This document shows positions 43,163 to 52,385 of a DNA stretch of 64,000 nucleotides, one piece after another (the stretch's first letter is position 1; every line of letters starts with the position of its first letter). This stretch comes from Indioceanicola profundi (GTDB taxonomy: Bacteria > Pseudomonadota > Alphaproteobacteria > Azospirillales > Azospirillaceae): NCBI RefSeq assembly GCF_003568845.1, contig NZ_CP030126.1:1515001-1579000 (forward strand), given 5' to 3'. The position numbers and the translations under genes were made by a program. The notes below the pieces were generated by a model. The model was not told where the DNA came from, did no database searches, and saw only the letters and a program-made list of their open reading frames with translations.

Positions 43163-43863
43163 CAGCGCACCTCCCCCTCTCGCTGCTGCTCCGACCCGGT
43201 CAGGTCGGCTAGAACCGTCTCACCGGCGACCATCTTCTGCCCCACCACGACCAGCGGCGCGACGCCATCCGGCAGATAGACATCGCAACGGCTGCCGAAG
43301 CGGATCAGCCCATACCGCTCGCCCGCCTTCACCGGCTGACCGGGCTTTGCCCAGCACAGGATGCGGCGCGCCACCAGACCCGCGATCTGCACGAAGACCA
43401 GCTCCCGCCCGTCGGGCGCCGCCATGCGGATGGACATGCGCTCATTGTCGTCGCTGGCCTTGTCCAGCGAGGCATTCAGGAACTTGCCCGGATGGTATTC
43501 CACATCCTTGATCACGCCGTCGGTGGGCACCCGGTTCACATGCACGTCGAAAACGTTCAGGAACACGCTGACACGGGTCAGTCGGATGTCGCCCATCCCG
43601 AGTTCGGGCGGGGGCGATGCCTTGGTGATCAGAATAACCGTGCCGTCGGCAGGGCTGACCACCAGTCCGGGGCGGCTGGGCGTCACCCGGTCCGGGTCCC
43701 GGAAGAAGTAGACGCACCAGGCAGCCAGGATCAGCCCGATCCAGCCCAGCGGCTGCCAGACAAAGAACAGGACCAGGGCCACCGCTGCGAAGATGGCGAT
43801 GAAGGGGTAGCCGGCCCGGTTGACGGGCACGATGACGGTCTTGAGCGCGGACATCAGGTGCAC
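43162..43863 (-). CDS. psd: Phosphatidylserine decarboxylase proenzyme, short type
   Basis: A 233-residue proenzyme. The autocatalytic cleavage site Gly-Ser lies in [13 protein letters not shown] near the C-terminus; the Ser becomes the pyruvoyl group. The [12 protein letters not shown] motif and N-terminal membrane helices are as in the short archaeal/alphaproteobacterial class. It converts phosphatidylserine to phosphatidylethanolamine in the inner membrane. First gene of psd-pssA. Confidence 0.95.
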   Translation of the reverse strand: MHLMSALKTVIVPVNRAGYPFIAIFAAVALVLFFVWQPLGWIGLILAAWCVYFFRDPDRVTPSRPGLVVSPADGTVILITKASPPPELGMGDIRLTRVSVFLNVFDVHVNRVPTDGVIKDVEYHPGKFLNASLDKASDDNERMSIRMAAPDGRELVFVQIAGLVARRILCWAKPGQPVKAGERYGLIRFGSRCDVYLPDGVAPLVVVGQKMVAGETVLADLTGSEQQREGEVR

Positions 43864-44073
43864 AACACTTCCAACGTGGATAAGGCCGGCATAGTAGACA
43901 GCCGCTTACGGGAAATTAAGCCGCATTCGTATGAGGCGGCCCCGCGGCGGCCGAATAGGGCGAAATGCCTACCCCTATTTTGAAAGAAGGCAGGCTTTCA
44001 ATTGCCGCCGAATTTGTGGAACATCTATCCGAAAGACTCATGCCTGCACCATCCCTCGGAGTACCCGGCCATT

Positions 44074-44511
44074 ATGGTCCAGTTGCTGACCCGCCAACCC
44101 TTGACCATTCTGGTTTGCGAGGATGAGGCGATCATCGCGCTCGCCCTGCGCCAGACGCTGGAGTTCATGGGACATCGGGTTTGCGGAATCGCCGCGACGG
44201 CGGATGATGGCGTTGCCCTGGCCTGCCACTACCGACCGGACATCGTAATGATGGACATCATGCTCCGTGGCCAGCGTGATGGGATCGATGCGGCGCGCGA
44301 GATACTGGACCGGACCGGATGCCGGAGCCTGTTCATGACCGCGGTGGACAGTCCGGAGGTCCGGGAGCGGGCGGCGCGCCTTCATCCCTGGGCCTTTCTG
44401 CGGAAGCCTTACCGGGCGGAGGAGTTGCGCCGCATCCTGGACAGTGTTCCACCGTCGGGTCATTCCGCCGACACCCTGGATGCTGGTCACCTGAGCACGG
44501 CTGCGGTATAG
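44074..44511 (+). CDS. Single-domain response regulator (receiver only)
   Basis: A 145-residue protein that is a receiver domain and little else. The acidic cluster CEDEA, the acceptor Asp in VMMDIMLRGQRDG, Thr in LFMTAVDS and Lys in FLRKPY are all present. The DGIDAA segment after the acceptor is typical of receivers related to PhyR and CpdR-like relays. No kinase or output domain is nearby. A second protein of the same type is at 54272-54751. The true start may be 44002 (24 residues more). Confidence 0.85.
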   Translation: MVQLLTRQPLTILVCEDEAIIALALRQTLEFMGHRVCGIAATADDGVALACHYRPDIVMMDIMLRGQRDGIDAAREILDRTGCRSLFMTAVDSPEVRERAARLHPWAFLRKPYRAEELRRILDSVPPSGHSADTLDAGHLSTAAV

Positions 44512-44553
44512 CGTCGGGCGACGATCGCCCGACGCCCTACAGCCGATCCTTCT

Positions 44554-47049
44554 TTGCCCCAGTTCGCTCCCCTTCCCATCGATGAGGCTCTGCCGGGCCT
44601 GCTGGACGCGCTGAAGAGCGGCCCGAATGCCGTGCTCCAGGCTCCGCCCGGCGCCGGCAAGACCACCCGCGTGCCCCTGGCCCTGCTGGATGAGTCATGG
44701 TTGGCAGGACGCAAGATCATCATGCTGGAACCGCGCCGTCTCGCGGCGCGAGGGGCCGCGCGGCGGATGGCCGGCATGCTGGGCGAGGATGTGGGTGGTA
44801 CGGTCGGCTACCGCGTGCGGCTGGACAGCCGTGTTTCCGCCCGCACCCGGATCGAAGTGGTGACGGAAGGCATTTTTCTGCGCCAGCTCCAGTCCGACCC
44901 GGCATTGGAAGGAATCGGGGCCGTCCTGTTCGACGAATTCCACGAGCGCTCGCTGGATGCCGACCTCTCCCTTGCCTTCTGCCTGCAAAGCCAGACTCTG
45001 CTGCGGGACGATCTGCGCCTGCTGGTCATGTCGGCGACCCTGGATGGCGGCCCTATCGCAACCCTGATGGGGGGAGCGCCCCTGGTCACGTCCGAGGGGC
45101 GCAGCCATCCCGTCGAGACTCGTTGGTCGGAGCCCCCGGCCGGGGAACGGATCGAGGCATGGACCGCGCGGTCGGTGCGACACGCCCTTTCGGAAGAGAC
45201 CGGAAGCGTGCTGGTTTTCCTGCCCGGCGCCGGGGAAATCCGCCGTGTCGAACGGCACCTGTCCGAATCTGGCCTGCCGGGCGACGTGGATCTGACTCCA
45301 CTCTATGGCGACCTGTCGCTGGAAGCGCAGGATGCGGCGATCCGGCCAGCTCCGCCGGGGCGGCGCAAGGTCGTGCTGGCCACCAGCATCGCCGAGACCA
45401 GCCTGACGATCGAGGGCATCCGGATCGTGATCGACTCCGGCCTGTCCCGCATCTCCCGCTTCGACCCGCGCAGCGGCATGGGGCGGTTGGAGACGGTGCG
45501 GTCCTCCCGCGCCTCGGCCGATCAGCGGCGTGGTCGCGCCGGCCGCCTGGAACCCGGCGTCTGTTACCGGCTGTGGAGCGAACAGGCCGACCGTGCCCTG
45601 ATCCCCTTCACGCCGGCGGAAATTCTGCGCGCCGATCTGACCCCGCTTGCACTGGAACTCGCAGGCTGGGGCGTTGCCGATGCGGCAGAACTTCCCTGGC
45701 TGGACCCGCCGCCGGAAGCTGTTCTGGCCCAGGCGCGGGCGCTTCTTCAGCAACTGGGCGCGCTCGACAGCAATCTCCGCATCACCGACCATGGCCGGCG
45801 CATGTCGGGTCTCGGGCTGCATCCCCGTCTGGCGCATATGGTGCTTGTCGGAGCTTCCAGGGGACAGGCCCGGCTCGCCTGCCGTGTCGCGGCTCTGCTG
45901 GGGGAGCGGGATCTGCTGCGCGGGCCGGCACGGGACGCGGACCTTCGCCGCCGGCTGGATCTGCTGGATTCACGGGGCGCCGATCTGGCGGGCGTCGACC
46001 GCGGCAGCCTGCATCAGGCGCGCGAAACGGCCCGGCAGCTGGAGCGGCAGTTGAATGCGAAGCCCGGCGACGTGGAACCGGACCAGGCCGGCGCGCTGCT
46101 GGCCTTGGCCTACCCGGACAGGATCGCCCAGGCCCGTGCCGGCCAGCCGGGCCAGTACCGCCTGTCCGGCGGTCGGGGCGCTGCCCTGGACCCGACGGAC
46201 CCGCTTGCCGCGCAGAAATACCTGGCAGTGGCCGACCTGGATGGTCAGGGTCGCGATGCCCGCATCTTCCTTGCCGCGCCGCTGAGCCTGGCTGAGCTGG
46301 AGGAGAATTTCGCCGACCTGATCCGCGCGGAGAAGATCGTTACGTGGGATGGGCGGGAACAGCTTGTCCAGGCCCGGAGCCGTAGGCGTCTCTATGAACT
46401 GGCCCTGGAGGACCGTCCGCTTCCGAACCCGCCGGCTGATGCGGTGCTGTCGGCGATAATCCAGGGCATCCGGGAGATGGGGCTTACCGCCCTGCCCTGG
46501 ACCAAGGAGCTTCAGGCTTGGAGGGCGCGGGTAGCCTTCCTGCATGCGCAGGCACCCGGCGACTGGCCGGATATGTCCGATGCGGCCCTGCTGGAGACGC
46601 TGGAGGATTGGCTGGCACCCTATCTGGACGGCGTCTCCCGGCGCGGGCATCTGGAGCGGATCGATTTTCGCTCGGCGCTGACCGGTCTTCTGGATTGGCA
46701 GAAGGGCCAGGAATTGGACCGCCTCGCCCCGACACACCTTGACGTTCCCAGCGGATCGCGCATCCCCATCGATTATTCCGGACCCGAACCGGTCCTTGCC
46801 GTGCGCCTGCAGGAGATGTTCGGGCTGGCGGAAACGCCGCGGTTGGCAGGCGGGCGGGCACCGGTGCTGATCCACCTGCTCTCGCCTGCCCACCGGCCGG
46901 TTCAGGTCACGCGCGACCTCGCCTCCTTCTGGGCGAATACCTACAAGGATGTGAAGAAGGATCTGGCCGGGCGCTATCCGCGGCACTATTGGCCCGACGA
47001 TCCCCTGGTGGCCGAGCCGACCGCCAGGGCCAAGCGCCGGGGTGCCTGA
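44554..47049 (+). CDS. hrpB: ATP-dependent helicase HrpB
   Basis: An 831-residue DEAH-family helicase: Walker A PPGAGKTTRVPLAL, motif II DEFHERS, motif III VMSATLDGG, motif VI DQRRGRAGRLEPGVCYRLW, then HA2 and the HrpB C-terminal domain (LDVPSGSRIPIDYSGPEPVL). HrpB helicases are RNA helicases of poorly known task. The start at 44554 is TTG, giving MPQFAPLPIDEALPGLLDAL, the expected N-terminal region; the nearby ATG at 44582 is out of frame. It is 42 bases after the regulator gene. Confidence 0.93.
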   Translation: MPQFAPLPIDEALPGLLDALKSGPNAVLQAPPGAGKTTRVPLALLDESWLAGRKIIMLEPRRLAARGAARRMAGMLGEDVGGTVGYRVRLDSRVSARTRIEVVTEGIFLRQLQSDPALEGIGAVLFDEFHERSLDADLSLAFCLQSQTLLRDDLRLLVMSATLDGGPIATLMGGAPLVTSEGRSHPVETRWSEPPAGERIEAWTARSVRHALSEETGSVLVFLPGAGEIRRVERHLSESGLPGDVDLTPLYGDLSLEAQDAAIRPAPPGRRKVVLATSIAETSLTIEGIRIVIDSGLSRISRFDPRSGMGRLETVRSSRASADQRRGRAGRLEPGVCYRLWSEQADRALIPFTPAEILRADLTPLALELAGWGVADAAELPWLDPPPEAVLAQARALLQQLGALDSNLRITDHGRRMSGLGLHPRLAHMVLVGASRGQARLACRVAALLGERDLLRGPARDADLRRRLDLLDSRGADLAGVDRGSLHQARETARQLERQLNAKPGDVEPDQAGALLALAYPDRIAQARAGQPGQYRLSGGRGAALDPTDPLAAQKYLAVADLDGQGRDARIFLAAPLSLAELEENFADLIRAEKIVTWDGREQLVQARSRRRLYELALEDRPLPNPPADAVLSAIIQGIREMGLTALPWTKELQAWRARVAFLHAQAPGDWPDMSDAALLETLEDWLAPYLDGVSRRGHLERIDFRSALTGLLDWQKGQELDRLAPTHLDVPSGSRIPIDYSGPEPVLAVRLQEMFGLAETPRLAGGRAPVLIHLLSPAHRPVQVTRDLASFWANTYKDVKKDLAGRYPRHYWPDDPLVAEPTARAKRRGA

Positions 47050-47056
47050 TTCCCGC

Positions 47057-47614
47057 CTACTCCGCTGCGTCGGGCAGTTTCCCGCCTGACTCGGACATGT
47101 ATTGCTGCGCCAGCTTCATGTAGTGCGGGATCGTATGCTGATGGACTGCGCGGTCCTGGTCCCGGATTTCCCGGAGGAACCGGGCCGGATTGCCGGCCCA
47201 GACCTCGCCCGCCTTGACGACCTTGCCCGGGGGCACCAGCGCGCCTGCGGCCACCATGCCGCCGGTTTCCACCACCGCCTTGTCCATGACGCAGGCCTTC
47301 ATGCCGATGAACGCCCCGTCCTCCACCGTGCATCCATGCAGCAGCGCCAGATGCCCCACCGTGACATCATCGCCGATGATGGTCTCGGTATAGCCGCCGG
47401 TGCAGTGGATGACGGTGCCGTCCTGGATGTTGGTGCGCTTGCCGATCCGGATCGCCCCCACATCGGCCCGGATGGTGACGCCGAACCAGATATTCGCATC
47501 CTCCCCGATCTCCAGATCGCCGATCAGGACGGCGTTCGACAGGAAGGCCGTGGGATGGATGCGCGGCGTGATGCCCTTGAAGGGCAGGATGAGCGGCTGG
47601 AGCGTGGCGGTCAT
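47057..47614 (-). CDS. Gamma-class carbonic anhydrase family (hexapeptide repeat)
   Basis: A 185-residue left-handed beta-helix protein of the YrdA/gamma-carbonic-anhydrase group. The hexapeptide repeats and three His that bind the metal are seen in TVIHCTGGY and VGHLALLHGCTVEDG. The true activity of such YrdA-like proteins is often unproven. It is convergent with hrpB (7 bases) and 57 bases after argC on the same strand. Confidence 0.88.
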   Translation of the reverse strand: MTATLQPLILPFKGITPRIHPTAFLSNAVLIGDLEIGEDANIWFGVTIRADVGAIRIGKRTNIQDGTVIHCTGGYTETIIGDDVTVGHLALLHGCTVEDGAFIGMKACVMDKAVVETGGMVAAGALVPPGKVVKAGEVWAGNPARFLREIRDQDRAVHQHTIPHYMKLAQQYMSESGGKLPDAAE

Positions 47615-47670
47615 CGAAACCTCCCGATATGGATTTGGACGATTTCCGCCAGCCTAGCCCCAACGCTTCC

Positions 47671-48726
47671 TTACGGGAACACCGGCACGATATCCAGCCC
47701 GACCGTCTCGTTGACGCCGGACATGATGTTGAAGTTCTGGACCGCTTGGCCGGAAGCCCCCTTCATCAGATTGTCGATCACCGAGATCACGATGGCGCGG
47801 CCCGGAAGCCGGTCGGCAAAGACGTTCATCAGGCAGTAGTTGCTGCCGCGCACATGGCGGGTCTGGGGACCGATGCCCTCCGGCAGTAGCTTCACGAAGC
47901 TCTCATTTGCATACTGCTCGGCCATGGCCGCCCGCAAATCGGCAACCGACACGCCGGGCTTCAGCCGGACATAGCTGGTCGCCAGGATGCCCCGACTCAT
48001 CGGCATGAGATGGGGCGTGAAGTTCACCAGCACCTCCCGCCCGGCTGCAAGGCTCAACCCCTGCTCAATCTCCGGCGCGTGGCGATGGCCGGCGATGCCG
48101 TAGGCATGGATACCCTCCGCCACCTCGCCGAACAGGCTGGCCTGCTTGGCATCTCGGCCGGCCCCGGACACGCCGGACTTGGCGTCGATGATGATGTCGT
48201 CGGCCTCGATCAGCTCCCGCAGCAGAAGCGGGATCAGTGGAAGCTGGGCCGAGGTCGGGTAGCAGCCCGGATTCGCCACCAGCCGCGCATTCTGCACCCC
48301 CTGACGGTTGATCTCCGACAGGCCGTAGACGGCATTCCTCTGCAGGTCGGGCGCCTGGTGGGCATGCCCATACCACTTGGCATAGGTCTCGACATCGGCC
48401 AGCCGGAAGTCGGCGGAGAGGTCCACCACCTTGATTGTATGCGGCAGGCCGGCGATCACATTCTGGGTCGTGCCGTGCGGCAGGCCACAGAAGACGAAAT
48501 CCACATCGCTCCAGTCCACATCCTCGATCTTCACCAGATCGGGCAGCCCGTAGGGCGCGAGGTGCGGAAACACCTCCGCCACCGGCTTGCCGGCCTGCCG
48601 CTCACCAGTCAGATAGCGGATGCGGGCGTTGGGATGGCGCACCAGCAATCGCATCAGCTCCGCCCCCGTATAGCCGGAGGCGCCAAGAATGGCGATGCGG
48701 GCGGGGGTGAAGTCGGGCTGGATCAT
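47671..48726 (-). CDS. argC: N-acetyl-gamma-glutamyl-phosphate reductase
   Basis: A 351-residue enzyme of arginine synthesis. The NADP motif GASGYTGAELMRLL is at the start, the catalytic Cys lies in ANPGCYPTSAQLPL, and the His region HRHAPEIEQGL and the dimer segment follow. It reduces N-acetylglutamyl phosphate to the semialdehyde. ATG 48726 has GAAGGAG five bases upstream. argC next to rpsI-rplM is usual in this group. Confidence 0.96.
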   Translation of the reverse strand: MIQPDFTPARIAILGASGYTGAELMRLLVRHPNARIRYLTGERQAGKPVAEVFPHLAPYGLPDLVKIEDVDWSDVDFVFCGLPHGTTQNVIAGLPHTIKVVDLSADFRLADVETYAKWYGHAHQAPDLQRNAVYGLSEINRQGVQNARLVANPGCYPTSAQLPLIPLLLRELIEADDIIIDAKSGVSGAGRDAKQASLFGEVAEGIHAYGIAGHRHAPEIEQGLSLAAGREVLVNFTPHLMPMSRGILATSYVRLKPGVSVADLRAAMAEQYANESFVKLLPEGIGPQTRHVRGSNYCLMNVFADRLPGRAIVISVIDNLMKGASGQAVQNFNIMSGVNETVGLDIVPVFP

Positions 48727-48795
48727 CTGGGCTCCTTCTCTAGGCCCCCGGTCTGGCGGGGCCATTCATTGCTGCATCGATAACGGCAACAATCC

Positions 48796-49257
48796 TCAGA
48801 GATAAAGCTTCATCCCTTCGTGCGAAGCCTCGAATCCGAGGCGCTGGTAGAACCGGTGCGCATCCGTCCGCCGCTTGTCGCTGGTTAGCTGGATCACCCC
48901 GCAGCCGCGGGCCCGCGCCATGTCCACACAGGCGTCCATGAGCACGCGGCCCAGCCCCTGCCCACGATATGCCGCGGCTATGCGCACCGCCTCCACCGTG
49001 CAGCGCCGCATGCCCATGCGGGCAAGATGGCGCGCATAGGTCAGCGTGGCGGTGCCGATCACGAGCCCCTCCACGTCAAGGACCAGCATTTCCGCATTCG
49101 GGTCCAGGGCCATCTCGTCCCACGCCTCGAGATAGGCGGCGAGGTCGGCCGCCGACTCGCGGTCCTTCCCAAGACTGTCGTCGGCCAGCAACGCCACCAG
49201 GGCGGGCACATCCTGCCGCCGTGCCACGCGCACCACCACTTCGTCCGTCAGTGCCAT
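48796..49257 (-). CDS. GNAT-family N-acetyltransferase
   Basis: A 153-residue GNAT enzyme. The acetyl-CoA pyrophosphate loop RGQGLG is in AAAYRGQGLGRVLMDACV, and the C-terminal RRTDAHRFYQRLGFEASHEG is typical of this fold. The substrate is unknown. It lies between rpsI and argC on the same strand; a terminator (49286) separates it from rpsI, so it likely has its own promoter. Confidence 0.87.
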   Translation of the reverse strand: MALTDEVVVRVARRQDVPALVALLADDSLGKDRESAADLAAYLEAWDEMALDPNAEMLVLDVEGLVIGTATLTYARHLARMGMRRCTVEAVRIAAAYRGQGLGRVLMDACVDMARARGCGVIQLTSDKRRTDAHRFYQRLGFEASHEGMKLYL

Positions 49258-49285
49258 CCCGTGTCACCCCGTGTCAGATGCAAAG

Positions 49286-49318
49286 AAAAAGGGGCGCCCC
49301 GATGTGGGACGCCCCTGA
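49286..49318 (-). terminator. Terminator after rplM-rpsI
   Basis: On the minus strand GGGGCGTCCC pairs with GGGGCGCCCC (one G-U pair), with loop ACATC, followed by TTTTTC (complement of AAAAA at 49286-49290). Confidence 0.85.
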
Positions 49319-49321
49319 TCC

Positions 49322-49345
49322 GATATCCGGCATGTACCGGATATC
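49322..49345. repeat. Perfect 9-bp inverted repeat after rpsI
   Basis: GATATCCGG (49322-49330), spacer CATGTA, CCGGATATC (49337-49345). It begins five bases past the rpsI stop and precedes the true terminator; with no T run it is probably a mRNA 3' structure. Confidence 0.7.
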
Positions 49346-49350
49346 CGCGC

Positions 49351-49830
49351 TTAGCGCTTGGAGAACTGGAAGCTGCGGCGGGCCTTGGCGCGGCCGTACT
49401 TCTTACGCTCGACCGTACGCGGGTCGCGGGTCAGCAGGCCGGCCGCCTTCAGGGCGGGGCGCAGGCCCGGCTCGAAGTAGGTCAGGGCCTTGGAGATGCC
49501 GTGGCGCAGCGCACCGGCCTGACCGGACAGGCCACCGCCGGAGACGGTGCAGTTCACGTCGAACTGCTGCACCCGGTCGGTGATCTGGAACGGCTGGTTG
49601 ATCATCATGCGCAGCACGGGGCGGGCGAAATAGGTCGCCAGCTCGCGGCCATTGACGGTCACGGTGCCCTTGCCCGGCTTGATCCACACGCGGGCGACGG
49701 CGTCCTTGCGCTTGCCGGTGGCATAGGCGCGGCCGAACTGGTCCAGCTTCGGCTCGGCGGTCACGGCAGCCTGGGCCGTAACGTCGGCACCCGGCTTCAG
49801 ATCGGCGAGGCTGTTCAGGGTCTGGGCCAT
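49351..49830 (-). CDS. rpsI: 30S ribosomal protein S9
   Basis: A 159-residue S9 with an N-terminal extension of about 30 residues. The body is canonical: [39 protein letters not shown] and the C-terminal [16 protein letters not shown] that reaches the P-site tRNA. It follows rplM by two bases (rplM-rpsI operon). Confidence 0.97.
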   Translation of the reverse strand: MAQTLNSLADLKPGADVTAQAAVTAEPKLDQFGRAYATGKRKDAVARVWIKPGKGTVTVNGRELATYFARPVLRMMINQPFQITDRVQQFDVNCTVSGGGLSGQAGALRHGISKALTYFEPGLRPALKAAGLLTRDPRTVERKKYGRAKARRSFQFSKR

Positions 49831-49832
49831 AA

Positions 49833-50297
49833 TTACGCGCTCCGCTTATTCTTCGGGTTCATACCCGCAATATCGACGACCTCCGGGTTCTGAGCCTCAT
49901 GCGGGTGCGCGGCACCGGCATAGACGCGGAGGTTCGACATCTGGCGGCGGCCCAGGGGTCCGCGCGGCACCATGCGCTCGACCGCCTTGAGGATCACGCG
50001 CTCGGGATACTTGCTGTCCAGGATCTGGCCCTTGGAACGCTGCTTGATCCCGCCGGGATACCCGGTGTGCCAGTAGAAGATGCTGTCCTGGCGCTTGTTG
50101 CCGGTCAGCTTCACCTTCTCCGCATTGATGACGATGACGTTGTCACCGCAATCCATGTGGGGGGTGTAGGTCGGGAGGTGCTTGCCACGCAGGCGCATAG
50201 CGATCTGGCTGGCCAAGCGGCCCAGAACCAGACCCTCGGCATCGATCAGAATCCACTTCTTTTCGATGTCGGAAGGCTTGAGGCTGTAAGTAGTCAT
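49833..50297 (-). CDS. rplM: 50S ribosomal protein L13
   Basis: A 154-residue L13: [63 protein letters not shown] 50297 gives [15 protein letters not shown]; the longer frame adds ten unlikely residues. First gene of rplM-rpsI. A small inverted repeat GGTAT-TATC-ATACC (50426-50439) lies 130 bases upstream. Confidence 0.97.
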   Translation of the reverse strand: MTTYSLKPSDIEKKWILIDAEGLVLGRLASQIAMRLRGKHLPTYTPHMDCGDNVIVINAEKVKLTGNKRQDSIFYWHTGYPGGIKQRSKGQILDSKYPERVILKAVERMVPRGPLGRRQMSNLRVYAGAAHPHEAQNPEVVDIAGMNPKNKRSA

Positions 50298-50640
50298 CGG
50301 AGCACTCGCAAACGATGGTCCAGGCACCGAGCCTGGAGGCTGGCGCCGAAGCGGTGGGTTAAGTAGGCCGGTCTGAGCGCCCAGTCAAGCGCAAAAAGCG
50401 CTGTGTCTACAGCATCCTGGAAGACGGTATTATCATACCATGCGCTGAAGCCTATTGATTTATTTGGATAATTTGCTGCCCTGGCGATGAACTGCAGCGG
50501 GTGAGCGCCGAAACAGCAGTTCTGGATGGCTTATCCTGGCGCGCCTCGAGTCATTTTTGGGCGTCTGCCCCTCCTCCAGGAACCTGCCGCACCCCGCACG
50601 GTTGGGGTGGAAAGTCGTCAACCATGAAGGGAGGGCGAAG
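50298..50640. other. Divergent spacer between rplM and lipoprotein gene
   Basis: 343 bases. It must carry the rplM promoter (minus strand) and that of the small lipoprotein gene (plus strand). The only structured element seen is GGTAT-TATC-ATACC at 50426-50439. No convincing gene or RNA was found. Confidence 0.5.
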
Positions 50641-50871
50641 ATGCGCCGTCCGATTATGATGATTGTGACGCTTGGGACCTTGGCGCTGGGCTTGTCGGCC
50701 TGCGGCAACACGATGGAGGAACGCGCCGCCACAGGCGCGCTCGCCGGCGGGGCCGTGGGCGTCGCGACCGGCGGCGGGCTGACCGGTACCGCCATCGGTG
50801 CCGCGGGCGGCGCTGCCGCAGGCGCCGTGGTGGATGAGCTTGAGGACCGCGACGGCGATCTGTTCGACTGA
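50641..50871 (+). CDS. Small glycine-zipper lipoprotein
   Basis: A 76-residue lipoprotein with a lipobox LSAC at about residue 20 and a Gly/Ala-rich zipper (GALAGGAVGVATGGGLTGTA), ending in an acidic tail ELEDRDGDLFD. Such small zipper lipoproteins are common envelope components with no assigned task. GGGAGGGCGAAG precedes the ATG. A terminator follows at 50899. Confidence 0.8.
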   Translation: MRRPIMMIVTLGTLALGLSACGNTMEERAATGALAGGAVGVATGGGLTGTAIGAAGGAAAGAVVDELEDRDGDLFD

Positions 50872-50898
50872 CCGACGCCGCGGTTCCAAGCCGGTTAT

Positions 50899-50927
50899 GG
50901 GCGTGGCTGGAAACGGCCACGCCCTTT
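50899..50927 (+). terminator. Terminator after small lipoprotein gene
   Basis: GGGCGTGGC (50899-50907) pairs perfectly with GCCACGCCC (50916-50924), loop TGGAAACG, then TTT. It separates the lipoprotein from the convergent thioesterase gene. Confidence 0.7.
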
Positions 50928-50932
50928 CCATG

Positions 50933-51382
50933 TCAGCCGCCGGCGGCTCCGCTGGGGATCGCGTATGAACCCGTCGCATGGGCGACAGGCTCCTCCTCCC
51001 CCTCCGAAAAGAGGCTGATCTCGCCATAGGCGAGACGGCGGCCCATCCGGATCACCCGGCCCTCCGCCACCAGCGGCTTCACACCCGGCTTGCGCAGGAA
51101 GGTGATGGTCATGGTGCTGGTCACCGCCAGCGCGACCGGCCCGATCCGGCTCAGCACCGCGCCATAAAGCGCAAGGTCGGCCATGCTGAACATGGTCGGG
51201 CCGGAGATGGTGCCGCCGGCCCGCAGATCGTCGGCGCCGACCGGCAGGCGGATACGGCAGGTCCCGAAGCCCATCTCCTCCACCGTCAGTCCGGCTTTCC
51301 CCACCTGGGGCATATGCTCCGCCAGCAGTTCGGTGAAGGCATGTGCGCTGAGCGCAGGCTGCCTTGCATCCTCCAGAAGCAT
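50933..51382 (-). CDS. PaaI-family hotdog thioesterase
   Basis: A 149-residue hotdog-fold acyl-CoA thioesterase: VGADDLRAGGTISGPTMFSM holds the catalytic region, with MTITFLRKPGVKPLVAEGRV as the central strands. GGGAGGGAACGGA precedes ATG 51382; the much longer frame on this strand runs into the antisense of the enoyl-CoA hydratase and is not real. It is divergent from that hydratase gene, 199 bases away, which suggests a linked role in acyl-CoA turnover. Confidence 0.85.
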   Translation of the reverse strand: MLLEDARQPALSAHAFTELLAEHMPQVGKAGLTVEEMGFGTCRIRLPVGADDLRAGGTISGPTMFSMADLALYGAVLSRIGPVALAVTSTMTITFLRKPGVKPLVAEGRVIRMGRRLAYGEISLFSEGEEEPVAHATGSYAIPSGAAGG

Positions 51383-51581
51383 TCCGTTCCCTCCCATTCT
51401 TGTTCCGATCCCGCTATAGCGCGACGGCCTCGGTCTTCGCCACAGACGGAATGGGTGCTGTGGCAGAGGTGCGGTCGGGTTACCACCCGTCCCACAGGCG
51501 GCGCGCGCGCCCCGGCATTGGCGGTTGCACCGGCCGTTGATACCATCCGGCAGCCGGACCCTAGATGCAGAGGTGCAGACC

Positions 51582-52379
51582 ATGATCGCTTCCGCAATGG
51601 CCGAAACGGCCCCGCTTGTCCTGCGGCAGGACCGGGACGGCGTGTCGATGCTGACGCTCAATCGACCGCAGGCGCGCAACGCGCTGTCGCGGGAGGTGAT
51701 GTCCGCCTTGCAGACCGCCCTGGACGAGGTGGCTGTCGATCCAGTCATCAAGGTCGTGGTGCTGGCCGCAGCCGGCCCGGTGTTCTGCGCCGGGCACGAT
51801 CTGAAGCAGATGCGCGCCACGGAGGGACATGCCGGCCATCTGGAGACGTTCCGGCAGTGCGCGAAGCTGATGACGAGCCTGGTCCATCTCCGCCAGCCGG
51901 TAATCGCCAAGGTCCAGGGGACGGCCACGGCGGCCGGATGCCAGCTTGTCGCCTCCTGCGATCTGGCCATCGCGGTGGACACGGCGAAGTTCGCCACGCC
52001 CGGCGTGAATATCGGCCTGTTCTGCTCCACCCCCATGGTGGCGTTGAGCCGGAACGTGCCGGCCAAGGCCGCCATGGAGATGCTCCTGACCGGAGAGCCC
52101 GTCGATGCCGCGGAGGCGGTGCGCCTTGGCCTGATCAACCGAGCCGTTCCGGCAGCGGAACTCGACTCCGCCGTTGATCAGCTCGCCACGAAGATCGCCG
52201 CTAAATCCGGGCGCGTCCTGAAGCTGGGCAAGGAAGCCTTCCACCGGCAGCGGGAAATGGGCCTGGAGGATGCCTATGCCTATACGGCCGAGGTGATGGC
52301 GCTGAACATGGGGTTGGAGGATGCCGGAGAGGGCATTGACGCTTTCCTGGGCAAGCGGTCCCCGGTCTGGATGGCGTGA
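51582..52379 (+). CDS. Enoyl-CoA hydratase/isomerase family protein
   Basis: A 265-residue crotonase-fold protein: MLTLNRPQARNALSREVMSA, the oxyanion-hole segment GPVFCAGHDLKQMRA and QPVIAKVQGTATAAGCQLVA. The second catalytic region reads CDLAIAVDTAKFATPGVNIG, in which the usual catalytic Glu pair is not obvious, so the exact reaction (hydratase or isomerase) is open. ATG 51582 has GAGGTG six bases upstream. The interrupted CoA-binding gene follows after 6 bases. Confidence 0.87.
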   Translation: MIASAMAETAPLVLRQDRDGVSMLTLNRPQARNALSREVMSALQTALDEVAVDPVIKVVVLAAAGPVFCAGHDLKQMRATEGHAGHLETFRQCAKLMTSLVHLRQPVIAKVQGTATAAGCQLVASCDLAIAVDTAKFATPGVNIGLFCSTPMVALSRNVPAKAAMEMLLTGEPVDAAEAVRLGLINRAVPAAELDSAVDQLATKIAAKSGRVLKLGKEAFHRQREMGLEDAYAYTAEVMALNMGLEDAGEGIDAFLGKRSPVWMA

Positions 52380-52385
52380 CCCCTC

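Noticed and set aside
50933-52138. Extended 401-codon version of the thioesterase gene
   Set aside because: The extra 250 codons are antisense to the enoyl-CoA hydratase gene; a strong ribosome site lies before ATG 51382.
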